Below are positions 8,901 to 17,879 of a stretch of DNA of 20,435 nucleotides, in pieces. The notes under the pieces were generated by a model, which searched no databases, was not told where the DNA came from, and saw nothing but the letters and a program-made list of their open reading frames with translations. Source of the stretch: Methanobacteriota archaeon (lineage in GTDB: Archaea > Methanobacteriota > Methanobacteria > Methanobacteriales > Methanobacteriaceae); assembly GCA_023409695.1 (NCBI GenBank), contig JAEYQZ010000071.1, forward strand, positions 1 to 20,435. The letters are read 5' to 3'. A program made the translations under genes and the position numbers. Each line of letters starts with the position of its first letter. Position 1 is the stretch's first letter.

Positions 8901-8912
8901 GAAATTATAAAT
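8901..8912 (+). promoter_or_regulatory. Candidate promoter for the dehydratase gene
   Basis: GAAATTATAAAT places a BRE-like GAAA before a TATA-like box. A start about 25 bases downstream would give a leader of around 27 bases containing the strong GGAGG site. An alternative box is the ATATATA-like run a few bases later. Confidence 0.3.
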
Positions 8913-8962
8913 GAGATATATACTAAAACAGTGGGTTTGAATATATTTATGGAGGAGTTTTA

Positions 8963-10192
8963 ATGAATTTAAAAGGTAAGAATGTTCTGATTACTGGAAT
9001 AGGTGGATTCGTCGGTTCATATCTGGCAGAAGAATTATTAAAAAATGAAGTAAATGTTTATGGATTGATAAGAGGCAGGGCCGACGGGGCAAATTCTAAA
9101 AATGTGATGGATAGGGGCATTTCTAATGATGTAAAGTTCATTGGTGGGGATTTAACTGATATAACTTCGCTTGCAAATGCACTTGACACATCAGAACCTG
9201 ATTTTATTTTTCATTTAGCTGCCCAATCATTTGTTCCAAGATCCTTTGAAAATTCACTGGAAACACAGCAGATAAACTGCATAGGAACAGCTAATCTATT
9301 AGATGCAGTAAGAATAAAGGATATAGATGCAAAAACGATTTTTGCAGGTTCCAGCGAAGAGTATGGGCTTGTAATAGCGTCTGAAGATCATTATCAAAGT
9401 GCAAAAAATGAATATGGTGCGGTATTCCCTGAGCCTGAGAGTATTCCTGAAGTTCCTATTAAAGAGAGTAATCCTTTGCGTCCTATGTCTCCTTATGCTG
9501 TTTCTAAAGTTTACGGTGATTTTTTAATGAGGAATTATTATCATTCTTATGGGATGGATAATGTGGTTTCTCGTGCTTTCAACCATGAAGGTGCTGGAAG
9601 AGGACCCATGTTTGTTACATCTGTTATAATTAATCAGATTATGAAATTGAAGTTTTCAGAAGTGGATAGAATTAGTATAGGGAATGTTAATGCTTTTAGA
9701 GACTGGTCACATGTTAAAGATATAGTAGCAGGTTATATGCTTCTTGCTGAGAAGGGTAAAAGCGGGGAAGTATATAATCAGGGTTCTATGAGAACAAACT
9801 CTGTTTTAAGTTACATATTATCAGGTTTACATGAAGCAGGGTGGAACGTTGATAAAATAGAAACCTTTAATGGGGAAAAACTAATTAAAGAACCTGTTGC
9901 AATTGATGATTCTGATGTTTTTGGTGTTAATTTTGAAAAAACGGCAGTAGATAAAATGATGTTGGAAGGAGAATTAGAATATACAATCCAGGATAAAGGT
10001 ATCCATGCTCACACTGATAAAGGGAAAATAAGCATAGAATTCAATCCTGACAGATTCAGACCAGCAGAAGTGCCAATTTTACTGTCAAATACTGAAAAGA
10101 TCCAGAAATTAGGTTGTAAAACTAAATATAAACTAAATGATATCATAAAGGATCAACTAAACTATTACCTGAAAAAAGAAAACAGAATTTAA
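8963..10192 (+). CDS. GDP-mannose 4,6-dehydratase-family sugar-nucleotide enzyme (extended SDR)
   Basis: A 409-residue extended short-chain dehydrogenase that most resembles GDP-mannose 4,6-dehydratase (GMD), which makes GDP-4-dehydro-6-deoxy-D-mannose, the precursor of several deoxy sugars. The nucleotide-binding TGIGGFVGSYL is at 11-21. The catalytic set is S130/E132 (GSSEEYG), Y178 and K182 (SPYAVSK). GMD-like blocks follow: FNHEGAGRGPMFVT (206-219), GNVNAFRDWSHVKDIV (240-255) and, near the end, NPDRFRPAEVPILL (361-374), which parallels the family's DPRYFRPAEVETLL. It is longer than bacterial GMD, with about 25 extra residues between E132 and Y178 and about 30 more before the RFRPAEV block. 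The usual PRRG loop reads GAGRG here. Start: GGAGG precedes the ATG. It stands alone on the plus strand and no follow-up reductase, epimerase or aminotransferase is nearby. Family assignment is firm; GDP-mannose as substrate is an inference. Confidence 0.82.
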   Translation: MNLKGKNVLITGIGGFVGSYLAEELLKNEVNVYGLIRGRADGANSKNVMDRGISNDVKFIGGDLTDITSLANALDTSEPDFIFHLAAQSFVPRSFENSLETQQINCIGTANLLDAVRIKDIDAKTIFAGSSEEYGLVIASEDHYQSAKNEYGAVFPEPESIPEVPIKESNPLRPMSPYAVSKVYGDFLMRNYYHSYGMDNVVSRAFNHEGAGRGPMFVTSVIINQIMKLKFSEVDRISIGNVNAFRDWSHVKDIVAGYMLLAEKGKSGEVYNQGSMRTNSVLSYILSGLHEAGWNVDKIETFNGEKLIKEPVAIDDSDVFGVNFEKTAVDKMMLEGELEYTIQDKGIHAHTDKGKISIEFNPDRFRPAEVPILLSNTEKIQKLGCKTKYKLNDIIKDQLNYYLKKENRI

Positions 10193-10200
10193 TTTAATTC

Positions 10201-10208
10201 TTTTTTTT
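10201..10208 (+). terminator. Poly-T terminator after the dehydratase gene
   Basis: A run of eight T lies eight bases past the dehydratase stop codon, matching the oligo-T signals at which archaeal RNA polymerase terminates. It sits in the 21-base gap before the convergent GT4 gene, where termination is expected. Confidence 0.5.
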
Positions 10209-10213
10209 AAGAT

Positions 10214-11392
10214 TCATATTAATTTTTCATAAATTTCCTGTGTTTTTTCTGCTATTTTTTCCCAGGAATAATCTTCAACCTTCTTTTTCCCATTATTTCC
10301 CATTTTACTTGCAATATCTTCATTTTCAAGTAAAAATATTAGGGACTCTGCCAGTGCTTCTTCATCTTCGGGTTTAACAAGCAGTCCTGTTTTTTTATCA
10401 GTAACAACGTCTGGAATCCCTCCAAGATTAGAAGATATAACTGGGATGCCGCAAGCCATAGCTTCTAAATTTACAATTCCAAATGCTTCAGCCATTGTAA
10501 TTGAGGGGAGACAGAATATGTCGGCAGATTTATAATAAAATGGTTTTAATCTGTCATCCACATATCCTGTAAAGAGAACATCATTTTTTATACCTAATTT
10601 TGCAGCTAATTCTGTAAGTTCTTCCTGCATCTCGCCTCTACCTGCAAAAACGAGTTTTATGCCTTTAAACTGACTTTTTACCTTTGAAAATGCTTTTAAT
10701 AGTATATGGGGTCCTTTATATGCAACAATATTCCCAAAAAAGAGTATTATTTTTTTATCACGTGGCAGGCCTAACTTATCTCTGCATTCCTCTTTTGAAA
10801 GGTCGATATCAAATTCATCTAAGTTTATTCCATTGGGAATTACTTCAATTTTGTCTCTGTAATCTCCTAAAAACTTAGATTCATCTATATATGATTTTGA
10901 TGTGGCGATTATTACATCGGCTCCATTTAAAACATTTTTAAGTATAGATCTATTGTAAAGTATTTGCGCCCAATTGCGGATTAAATTTCCTCCACTTTCC
11001 TGTGCATCTGCATGGTAAGTAACTACAAAGGGTACTTTATTTTTTTTTGCATATCTCAGTGCTGAATAGTCAGAATAGGGCATGTTGTAATGAGCATGAG
11101 CAATATCAATTTTACAGCTTAATGGTTTGTATAAAATTTTAAGCGATAAATTGGCACTTGCAATTTTTAAAACAGTGCCATAACGGTGTATTAACATGTT
11201 TTCTGAATTTTCATGTGAATCTTTAGAATTAATGGAGGTTGTAAAAATATCTACATCATCTATTTTTGATATATTGCGTGCTAGCTGATAAGCAGCGATT
11301 TCAGTACCACCATGAGCATATTCCTTATTGTAATTTGCATCGTTGATACGGTCTATGTATGGAAAATGACTGATGAAATATCCTATTTTCAT
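10214..11392 (-). CDS. GT4-family glycosyltransferase
   Basis: A 392-residue GT-B retaining glycosyltransferase, GT4 family, with a complete motif set. The N-terminal domain has AHGGTEIAAYQLARN (26-40), the glycine-rich loop used for donor phosphate contact, and IDIAHAHYNMPY and VVTYHADAQESGG (histidines in the active cleft). The linker carries the typical IEVIPNGINLDEF (182-194). The donor domain has FFGNIVAYKGPHILLKAF (218-235) and EX7E at E302 and E310 (EAFGIVNLE), then AMACGIPVISSNLGGIPDVV. No membrane segment is visible. The ATG has only a weak upstream GAG, which suggests translation is coupled to the DUF2304 gene 66 bases before it. Order on the minus strand is DPM1-like, DUF2304, this gene, so the three probably form an operon. 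Donor and acceptor are not known. Confidence 0.92.
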   Translation of the reverse strand: MKIGYFISHFPYIDRINDANYNKEYAHGGTEIAAYQLARNISKIDDVDIFTTSINSKDSHENSENMLIHRYGTVLKIASANLSLKILYKPLSCKIDIAHAHYNMPYSDYSALRYAKKNKVPFVVTYHADAQESGGNLIRNWAQILYNRSILKNVLNGADVIIATSKSYIDESKFLGDYRDKIEVIPNGINLDEFDIDLSKEECRDKLGLPRDKKIILFFGNIVAYKGPHILLKAFSKVKSQFKGIKLVFAGRGEMQEELTELAAKLGIKNDVLFTGYVDDRLKPFYYKSADIFCLPSITMAEAFGIVNLEAMACGIPVISSNLGGIPDVVTDKKTGLLVKPEDEEALAESLIFLLENEDIASKMGNNGKKKVEDYSWEKIAEKTQEIYEKLI

Positions 11393-11458
11393 AATTTTCG
11401 CTCTGGTTTGATTTAATCATATAAAAAATTAATTTATTTAAAATTAAAAATAAAAGTT

Positions 11459-11860
11459 TTATTTTGATTTGGTTTTAGTCTTTTCATCTAGTGAGTTTGA
11501 ATCTGTAGCGTATTCATCATCTATTTTTTCCTTTAAATCGCCTCTTTGAAGCGCAATTTCCCTTACAAGTAATGTTATTTCTTTATCCATACTTTCTATC
11601 ATGCCGTACATTTTAAAGATTAGATAGTAACCCACAATAAGTCCAATTATTAGCACTAAATCTAATCCTCTGCCTATTCCAGTTAAAGTGGCAAATGCAT
11701 TGGTTGAGTTAGGAAAAATAGAGACCCATATAACAACTAACCAGATTATAATCCACAGTAAAGCCAGTCCTACAGACATTTTATTATTTTTAAGCCTTAA
11801 AATTGCAACGATTATGGCAATTATTCCTATAAGAACTCCTAAGTCTTGATATAATATCAT
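11459..11860 (-). CDS. DUF2304 small membrane protein, partner of the DPM1-like transferase
   Basis: A 133-residue protein of the DUF2304 family. It has three hydrophobic segments (about 5-22, 31-50 and 68-84), and between the second and third sits the family hallmark FATLTGIGRGLDLVLIIGLI. The C-terminal third is charged and cytoplasmic-looking, ending in a Lys-rich tail. DUF2304 proteins are commonly encoded beside GT2 polyprenyl-phosphate sugar transferases in bacteria and archaea, as here, and may serve as a membrane partner for them; the function is not firmly established. The frame is open from a GTG at 11869, but the ATG at 11860 is preferred because GGTG lies six bases before it and the protein then begins with the first hydrophobic segment. 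It lies 42 bases after the DPM1-like gene. Confidence 0.85.
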   Translation of the reverse strand: MILYQDLGVLIGIIAIIVAILRLKNNKMSVGLALLWIIIWLVVIWVSIFPNSTNAFATLTGIGRGLDLVLIIGLIVGYYLIFKMYGMIESMDKEITLLVREIALQRGDLKEKIDDEYATDSNSLDEKTKTKSK

Positions 11861-11902
11861 TTTACGCACCGCTTGTGATTTAAATGTTAAATACTCAGTA
11901 AT

Positions 11903-12706
11903 TTATTTTAATATATCTATTATTAATTTAGCAAGTATTTTGAGACCAACTATTAAATTTGTACCTTTTGACATGGAATAGTCAGTATAAATGGTTTCAA
12001 TTTCAACTTCTTCCACTTTTAAGTCATATTTTTTAATTTCGCCTATTATTTCAGAGGATACCCCATAGCCTCTTGAAGTTATATCTAAGACTTTAGCAGC
12101 TTCCCTGTTAAAAGCTCGCAGTCCTGATTGAGAATCGTTTACATGAATCCCATAAAAAATGCGCGTTATTATGTTCATAACTGTATTTCCAAATTTTTTA
12201 GAAGTAGGCATATCATTAAAATTTCTTGTTCCTATTACAACATCTGCATTGTTTTCCATAATTGGTTTACATACTGGAATTATATCATCGGGATTATGCT
12301 GTCCATCTGCATCAAATGTCACTATTATATCTGCATTTTTTGCAAGTGCTGCTTTGATTCCAGTTTCAAGCGCAGCTCCTAACCCTCTATTTATTACATG
12401 TCTGTAAATGGATCCATGGTCATAAACAGAGCTTTCAGCTATCTGATATGTTTTATCATGAGATCCATCATCTATGATGACCATGTTCAAATTTCTTTGT
12501 TTAAGATCTTCTATAACATTTTTTATGGTCTTACTTTCATTATAAGCAGGCATAACTACATATATATTACAGTTATTAGTGGAATTATTGTATTTTTTTG
12601 AATTTTGGTTCATATTATCTTCAAAATTTCTATTTGAAGGTGATACATTTTTTACCTGAAGATCATTCAATGTCATTGCAGTTTTCTCCAATGAAAATAT
12701 TGCCAT
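11903..12706 (-). CDS. DPM1-like polyprenyl-phosphate glycosyltransferase (GT2)
   Basis: A GT2 transferase of the dolichol-phosphate mannose/glucose synthase type, which loads one sugar from a nucleotide donor onto a polyprenyl phosphate. Motifs are IYVVMPAYNESKTIKNVI (48-65), VIIDDGSHDKT (76-86), NRGLGAALETGI (106-117), the metal site FDADGQHNPDD (131-141), VVIGTRN (156-162) and DSQSGLRAF (191-199). It lacks the C-terminal membrane helices found in some relatives, which may explain the neighbouring DUF2304 membrane protein. The first 47 residues precede the catalytic domain and are rich in Asn and Ser. The start is uncertain: the ATG at 12706 has no ribosome binding site but does have a TATA-like stretch at about leaderless distance (near 12728-12741), while the ATG at 12676 has GGAG nine bases upstream. 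It heads the probable operon with DUF2304 and GT4. Confidence 0.9.
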   Translation of the reverse strand: MAIFSLEKTAMTLNDLQVKNVSPSNRNFEDNMNQNSKKYNNSTNNCNIYVVMPAYNESKTIKNVIEDLKQRNLNMVIIDDGSHDKTYQIAESSVYDHGSIYRHVINRGLGAALETGIKAALAKNADIIVTFDADGQHNPDDIIPVCKPIMENNADVVIGTRNFNDMPTSKKFGNTVMNIITRIFYGIHVNDSQSGLRAFNREAAKVLDITSRGYGVSSEIIGEIKKYDLKVEEVEIETIYTDYSMSKGTNLIVGLKILAKLIIDILK

Positions 12707-12824
12707 TTGGTCGTTTTGTTGGTCATAATTATATGATAAAATAATATTATATTCACTGATAAATAAAATGAGTGGTTACTGTAGGTAAAAATTTCTATTT
12801 TTTGGATAATTTTTGTATCTATTT

Positions 12825-12832
12825 AAAAAAAA
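12825..12832 (-). terminator. Poly-T terminator of the flavoprotein gene
   Basis: Eight consecutive T on the minus strand, about 40 bases past the flavoprotein stop codon, match an archaeal oligo-T terminator. It separates the flavoprotein gene from the DPM1-like operon on the same strand. Confidence 0.5.
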
Positions 12833-12871
12833 TGGTAATAAAATTGAACAGTTCATTAATTTTTTTAATAT

Positions 12872-13462
12872 TTAATGAATATTGTTAATTTTTTTTGCAA
12901 GTTCAGTTATTCTTTTTCCCAGATTTTCGGATGTTTGGGTACCATAGTCATCATTTTGCGCATCGCCAGCAGTTCCTGCTGCTCCAGCTCCACCATAATG
13001 TGCAAGAGGTGCTCCATCACCTACAATTATAGCGTCCTGAATAAGCAGAAAATTATGTATGGCTAAACATGTAGTTTCCTGACCGCCGTTCCTTGATGCT
13101 CCAATAGTTATTGCGCCACCAACTTTGTCTTTAAGCTTAAAATCAGCTCGCAGTGGTCTAGATCTATCCATAAGTATTTTAAGTTGTGAAGTCACATTTC
13201 CAAAGTAAACCGGGCTTCCAATGATTATTCCATGGGCTTCTTGAAGTTTTGAAAGAATTCCATTAATATCATCATCTTTTGGGCACTCACCAGTTAATTT
13301 ACATATATCACATGCATTACATGGTTCCATTTTCATATTACCCAAAAATATACTTTCAATTTCCGCTCCGGATTCTTCCGCCGCTTCAAGCGCTTTTTTG
13401 ACTAAATATGCAGTGTTTCCATTCTTTCGCGGACTTCCTATAATTCCAATAACTTTTACCAC
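12872..13462 (-). CDS. Iron-sulfur flavoprotein (Isf-like, NADPH-dependent FMN reductase fold)
   Basis: A 196-residue flavodoxin-fold protein of the iron-sulfur flavoprotein family first described from Methanosarcina. The FMN phosphate loop is GSPRKNGNTAYL (9-20), and GSPVYFGNVTSQLKILMDR (82-100) forms the second flavin-contact block. Between them lies the compact cysteine motif C48-X2-C51-X2-C54-X5-C60, which in Isf binds a 4Fe-4S cluster. In methanogens such proteins are linked to electron transfer and oxygen or peroxide stress; its exact partner here is unknown. A Gly/Ala-rich stretch (HYGGAGAAGTAGDA, about 155-168) lies toward the C-terminus. The start is a GTG, supported by GGAGGT six bases upstream; no nearby ATG is available. 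It appears monocistronic, with a terminator run downstream and the structured repeat element just upstream. Confidence 0.88.
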   Translation of the reverse strand: MVKVIGIIGSPRKNGNTAYLVKKALEAAEESGAEIESIFLGNMKMEPCNACDICKLTGECPKDDDINGILSKLQEAHGIIIGSPVYFGNVTSQLKILMDRSRPLRADFKLKDKVGGAITIGASRNGGQETTCLAIHNFLLIQDAIIVGDGAPLAHYGGAGAAGTAGDAQNDDYGTQTSENLGKRITELAKKINNIH

Positions 13463-13578
13463 TTAGTTACCTCCAAATATCAGCTTTATAACATAAATCT
13501 AGTTTTATTTAATGAATTAAAATAATAGATTCAATCTTTAATTTTTCAAATATAAATATTGTATCTTACAACTATATT

Positions 13579-13807
13579 TTTATAGTGAATGACATGTGAA
13601 AATTCTATGAATTTTCACGGTTACGGAACTCTCGAAATTCGTAGAATTTCGGAGCACAAAAATCGAAGATTTTTGTTAGCTTCGTTCCGTAAACATAACT
13701 TTTTAAACTTATAAATTTTAGGTATTAAATTTACGCATTTACTCAAAACACATCAATAAATTATCTTATTAAATAATTAGTCAAAAATATTTGTCATTCA
13801 CTATAAA
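13579..13807. repeat. 229-bp element with 16-bp terminal inverted repeats and internal hairpins
   Basis: The ends are exact inverted repeats: 13579-13594 (TTTATAGTGAATGACA) and 13792-13807 (its reverse complement). Inside, hairpin 1 (13596-13618) has a 10-bp stem and 3-base loop. A 9-bp stem, 13621-13629 with 13684-13692 (TTACGGAAC/GTTCCGTAA), encloses hairpin 2 (13633-13651, 8 bp, 3-base loop) and hairpin 3 (13657-13675, 8 bp, 3-base loop, one more pair possible), making a T-shaped three-way junction. The right half (about 13693-13791) is plain A+T-rich sequence. There is no ORF. A TATA or TA direct repeat at the edges could be a target duplication but overlaps the inverted repeats and so is ambiguous. 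The form suggests a MITE-like non-autonomous element or a repeated structural unit; copies elsewhere would decide. Confidence 0.7.
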
Positions 13808-13920
13808 CCATTATGATGGAATGTTGTGTTGGTACATTAAGTTATAAATTGGGGTAATAAATCAAAGTTTTTAAACAAATCGAATTTAGATTAAATGGCT
13901 ACAATTTAACGTAGGATATG

Positions 13921-13935
13921 TCAAACATTTATACA
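13921..13935 (+). promoter_or_regulatory. Candidate promoter for the MnmC-like methyltransferase gene
   Basis: TCAAACATTTATACA has an A-rich BRE-like part followed by a TATA box of the TTTATACA kind. A start about 25 bases downstream would give a leader of about 30 bases, a normal archaeal arrangement. No strong ribosome binding site follows. Confidence 0.42.
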
Positions 13936-13987
13936 TGAGAAGATTATTTGTTGCCATTTATAATTAATGAAGTAAATTTGGATTATC

Positions 13988-15202
13988 ATGAAAATAAAAA
14001 ACGATTATCAAGCATTGACGGCCATTGATGGCGCAATTAAACTTGTTAGAGAATGTTTTGCAGAAGAACAAAAAGGGAATAGAGAAGCAAGAAACAAAAC
14101 AAAAAACCTTCTAAAAGAGTATTTTATAGAAACGGCAGATGGATCTTATACATTAAACTCTAACAATGTAAATGACAAGTCTGAGACGATGCATACTCAT
14201 CATGGGGCAATTACTGAATCAATGGAGAAATTTGTTAAACCTGCAAAGCTCGAAGGAAAGAAAGAAGTCAAAATATTGGATATATGCAGTGGCATGGGCT
14301 ATAATACTGCCTCATGTATCGAATTTTTAGATGATGATGTTGATATTGAAATTGATATGGTTGAGATATCAAAGGAGACTCTGGCATCATCCCTTTTTAT
14401 AGAAAACCCCATTAAATCTTATGGCATCATCAAGAGTGCAGTAGAGAACAGATTGTATAATGATGGAACTCTTGGTTTTAGGTTCAATAAAGAAGAGATA
14501 CCTGATAGAATCAAGATTAATATATTTTTAAGTGATGCTAGATATGTAATTAAAGAAATTGATAAAAAGTATGATGCTGTGTTTCTGGATCCATTTTCAC
14601 CACTCAAATCTCCTGAGTTGTATACCCTCGAATTTTTCCTTATTTTGAAAAATTTACTTAAAGATGATGGAGTTGTTCTTACTTATACATCTGCGGCACC
14701 TGTCAGATCTGCAATGGTCCATGCAGGGCTTTATGTGGGTGAGGGGCCATTATTTGGACGAAAAAGTGGGGGGACAGTGGCATCTAAAGTTCCTGAGGTA
14801 ATCAAAAAATCACTTTCAGATAATGACGAGAGAATGATAGCACTCAGTGATGCAGGAATTCCTTTTAGAGATCCTGAACTCAATGAATCAAGTGATGAAA
14901 TAAGAAAGAAAAGAGAAGATGAACGGAAGTCTGTAAGGGGAATAAAAAAATTTGCATCTACGGAGAAAACTCCTATATATTTAGATAAGGATGTAAATGA
15001 TCCACGGCTTGAAAGGAGACTTCTTAAAAATATTAATGCACTAGGAATTACCGATTTAAAATCAAAAAAAGCAATGTATATTATTTGCCCTCAATTTGAA
15101 CAATGCATCTGCGGATGTAGAGCTTCAAGATTAGATAATTCATATAGTCGGATAAATGAAATGGCAACTAGATTATCAAAGGTAATAGAAGAAAAAGTGT
15201 AA
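13988..15202 (+). CDS. MnmC/MnmD-like SAM-dependent methyltransferase with C-terminal cysteine cluster
   Basis: A 404-residue protein whose central part matches the methyltransferase domain of MnmC, the enzyme that completes 5-methylaminomethyl-uridine at tRNA position 34. The SAM-binding segment is VKILDICSGMGYNTAS (94-109), IEIDMVEIS (120-128) is the acidic strand end that holds the ribose, and DAVFLDPFSPLKSPELYT (196-213) is the hallmark DPFSP active-site motif; LTYTSAAPVRSAM and GRKSGGTVASK (257-267) follow as in MnmC. There is no FAD oxidase domain, so it resembles stand-alone MnmD. Two regions are additional: a helical N-terminal ~70 residues and a C-terminal ~130 residues ending in C367, C373, C375 and C377 (CPQFEQCICGC), a possible metal site. 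The ATG has no clear ribosome binding site. It precedes tgtA, another tRNA-modification gene, by 293 bases. The precise RNA substrate is an inference. Confidence 0.82.
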   Translation: MKIKNDYQALTAIDGAIKLVRECFAEEQKGNREARNKTKNLLKEYFIETADGSYTLNSNNVNDKSETMHTHHGAITESMEKFVKPAKLEGKKEVKILDICSGMGYNTASCIEFLDDDVDIEIDMVEISKETLASSLFIENPIKSYGIIKSAVENRLYNDGTLGFRFNKEEIPDRIKINIFLSDARYVIKEIDKKYDAVFLDPFSPLKSPELYTLEFFLILKNLLKDDGVVLTYTSAAPVRSAMVHAGLYVGEGPLFGRKSGGTVASKVPEVIKKSLSDNDERMIALSDAGIPFRDPELNESSDEIRKKREDERKSVRGIKKFASTEKTPIYLDKDVNDPRLERRLLKNINALGITDLKSKKAMYIICPQFEQCICGCRASRLDNSYSRINEMATRLSKVIEEKV

Positions 15203-15412
15203 AATATATAAAAATTAAATTAATTTTGAAAGTAGTGTTTATTGATATTTTTAATTAAGTATAAATGATTTTAAATTAAATTGATGAGTCTCTACTTTAA
15301 AAAGATAACAATCATAATGTTATAAATTTAAATTTTGATGAAATTCATTTAGTAATTAAATTAATTTATTAAGTCTAAAAGATGTAACTTAAAAATATAA
15401 TGATTATAATAC

Positions 15413-15447
15413 GGAAAATTGAACTTCTTTGAATAAATAGTTCAATT
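15413..15447. promoter_or_regulatory. Inverted repeat and direct-repeat copy upstream of tgtA
   Basis: A perfect 9-bp inverted repeat, AATTGAACT at 15417-15425 and AGTTCAATT at 15439-15447, is separated by 13 bases. The left part also belongs to a 14-base sequence, GGAAAATTGAACTT (15413-15426), repeated exactly at the tgtA start (15502-15515). It may be an operator or a duplicated translation-start segment. The function is unproven. Confidence 0.35.
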
Positions 15448-15507
15448 AAGCAGTTAAATTAAATAATAGGAAATATATTTTAATAATATAATTATATGGG
15501 TGGAAAA

Positions 15508-17525
<2,018 letters not shown>

Positions 17526-17529
<4 letters not shown>

Positions 17530-17879
17530 TACCGGGTGCAGGGATGAACCCAAAACAACTTAAACAAATGCAAAGAGCTATGAAACAAATGGGCATGGAC
17601 ATGAAGGATGTCAAAGGTGCCACAGAAGTCATAATAAAATTTAAAGATAAAGAAGTAGTGATAAAAAATCCAAAAATAAATATAATGGATTTTATGGGGC
17701 AAAAAACATACCAGATAACTGGTAAACCTAAAGAGAAAAAATTAGAAATAGAATTAGAAATTCCTGATGAAGATGTAGAACTTGTATCAGCTCAAACAGG
17801 TGCAAGTAAAGAAAATGCCATAAAAGCATTGAAAGAAACAAACGGAGATCTTGCAGAAGCAATTATGAGGTTAAGTTAG
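17526..17879 (+). CDS. nac: Archaeal nascent polypeptide-associated complex protein
   Basis: A 117-residue alpha-NAC homologue that, as a homodimer in archaea, binds ribosomes and emerging nascent chains. The N-terminus is a Met/Lys/Gln-rich helix (NPKQLKQMQRAMKQMGM, about 8-24), followed by the NAC dimerisation barrel (about 30-78: ATEVIIKFKDKEVVIKNPK and MDFMGQKTYQITG), and a UBA domain at 80-117 (EDVELVSAQTGASKENAIKAL then GDLAEAIMRL). Length and domain order are those of the archaeal family. The ATG is certain: GGAGGT lies five bases upstream inside the end of tgtA, and the genes share the ATGA overlap, so translation is likely coupled. The phosphoesterase gene begins on the base after its stop. 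Confidence 0.95.

Larger units (their letters stand above)
8514..8962. other. Divergent intergenic region before the dehydratase gene
   Basis: This 449-base gap has no supportable ORF. It holds a strong TATA/BRE candidate on the minus strand for the GT4 gene (8673-8690), another TATA-like run on the same strand near 8787-8801, and a weaker plus-strand candidate (8901-8912) for the dehydratase. No tRNA or stable long hairpin was seen. Confidence 0.5.
13463..13987. other. Intergenic region carrying the structured inverted-repeat element
   Basis: This 525-base divergent gap has no supportable ORF. It holds a possible TATA box for the flavoprotein gene on the minus strand (near 13549-13560), the 229-bp inverted-repeat element (13579-13807), and a TATA candidate for the methyltransferase gene (13921-13935). 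The element lies between the two promoters without obviously overlapping either. Confidence 0.6.

Noticed and set aside
12128..12601. Several overlapping plus-strand ORFs opposite the DPM1-like gene
   Set aside because: They are mirror frames of a gene with all GT2 motifs, and are Cys/Ile/Tyr-rich with no ribosome binding sites.
13596..13692. Hairpin series considered as a CRISPR array or tRNA-like gene
   Set aside because: The three hairpins differ in sequence and have no regular repeat-spacer spacing, and there is no acceptor stem, T-loop or anticodon pattern.
13579..13692. Hairpins considered as an intrinsic terminator for the flanking genes
   Set aside because: The flanking genes diverge from this gap, so neither reads into it, and the stems are not followed by a matching T-run.
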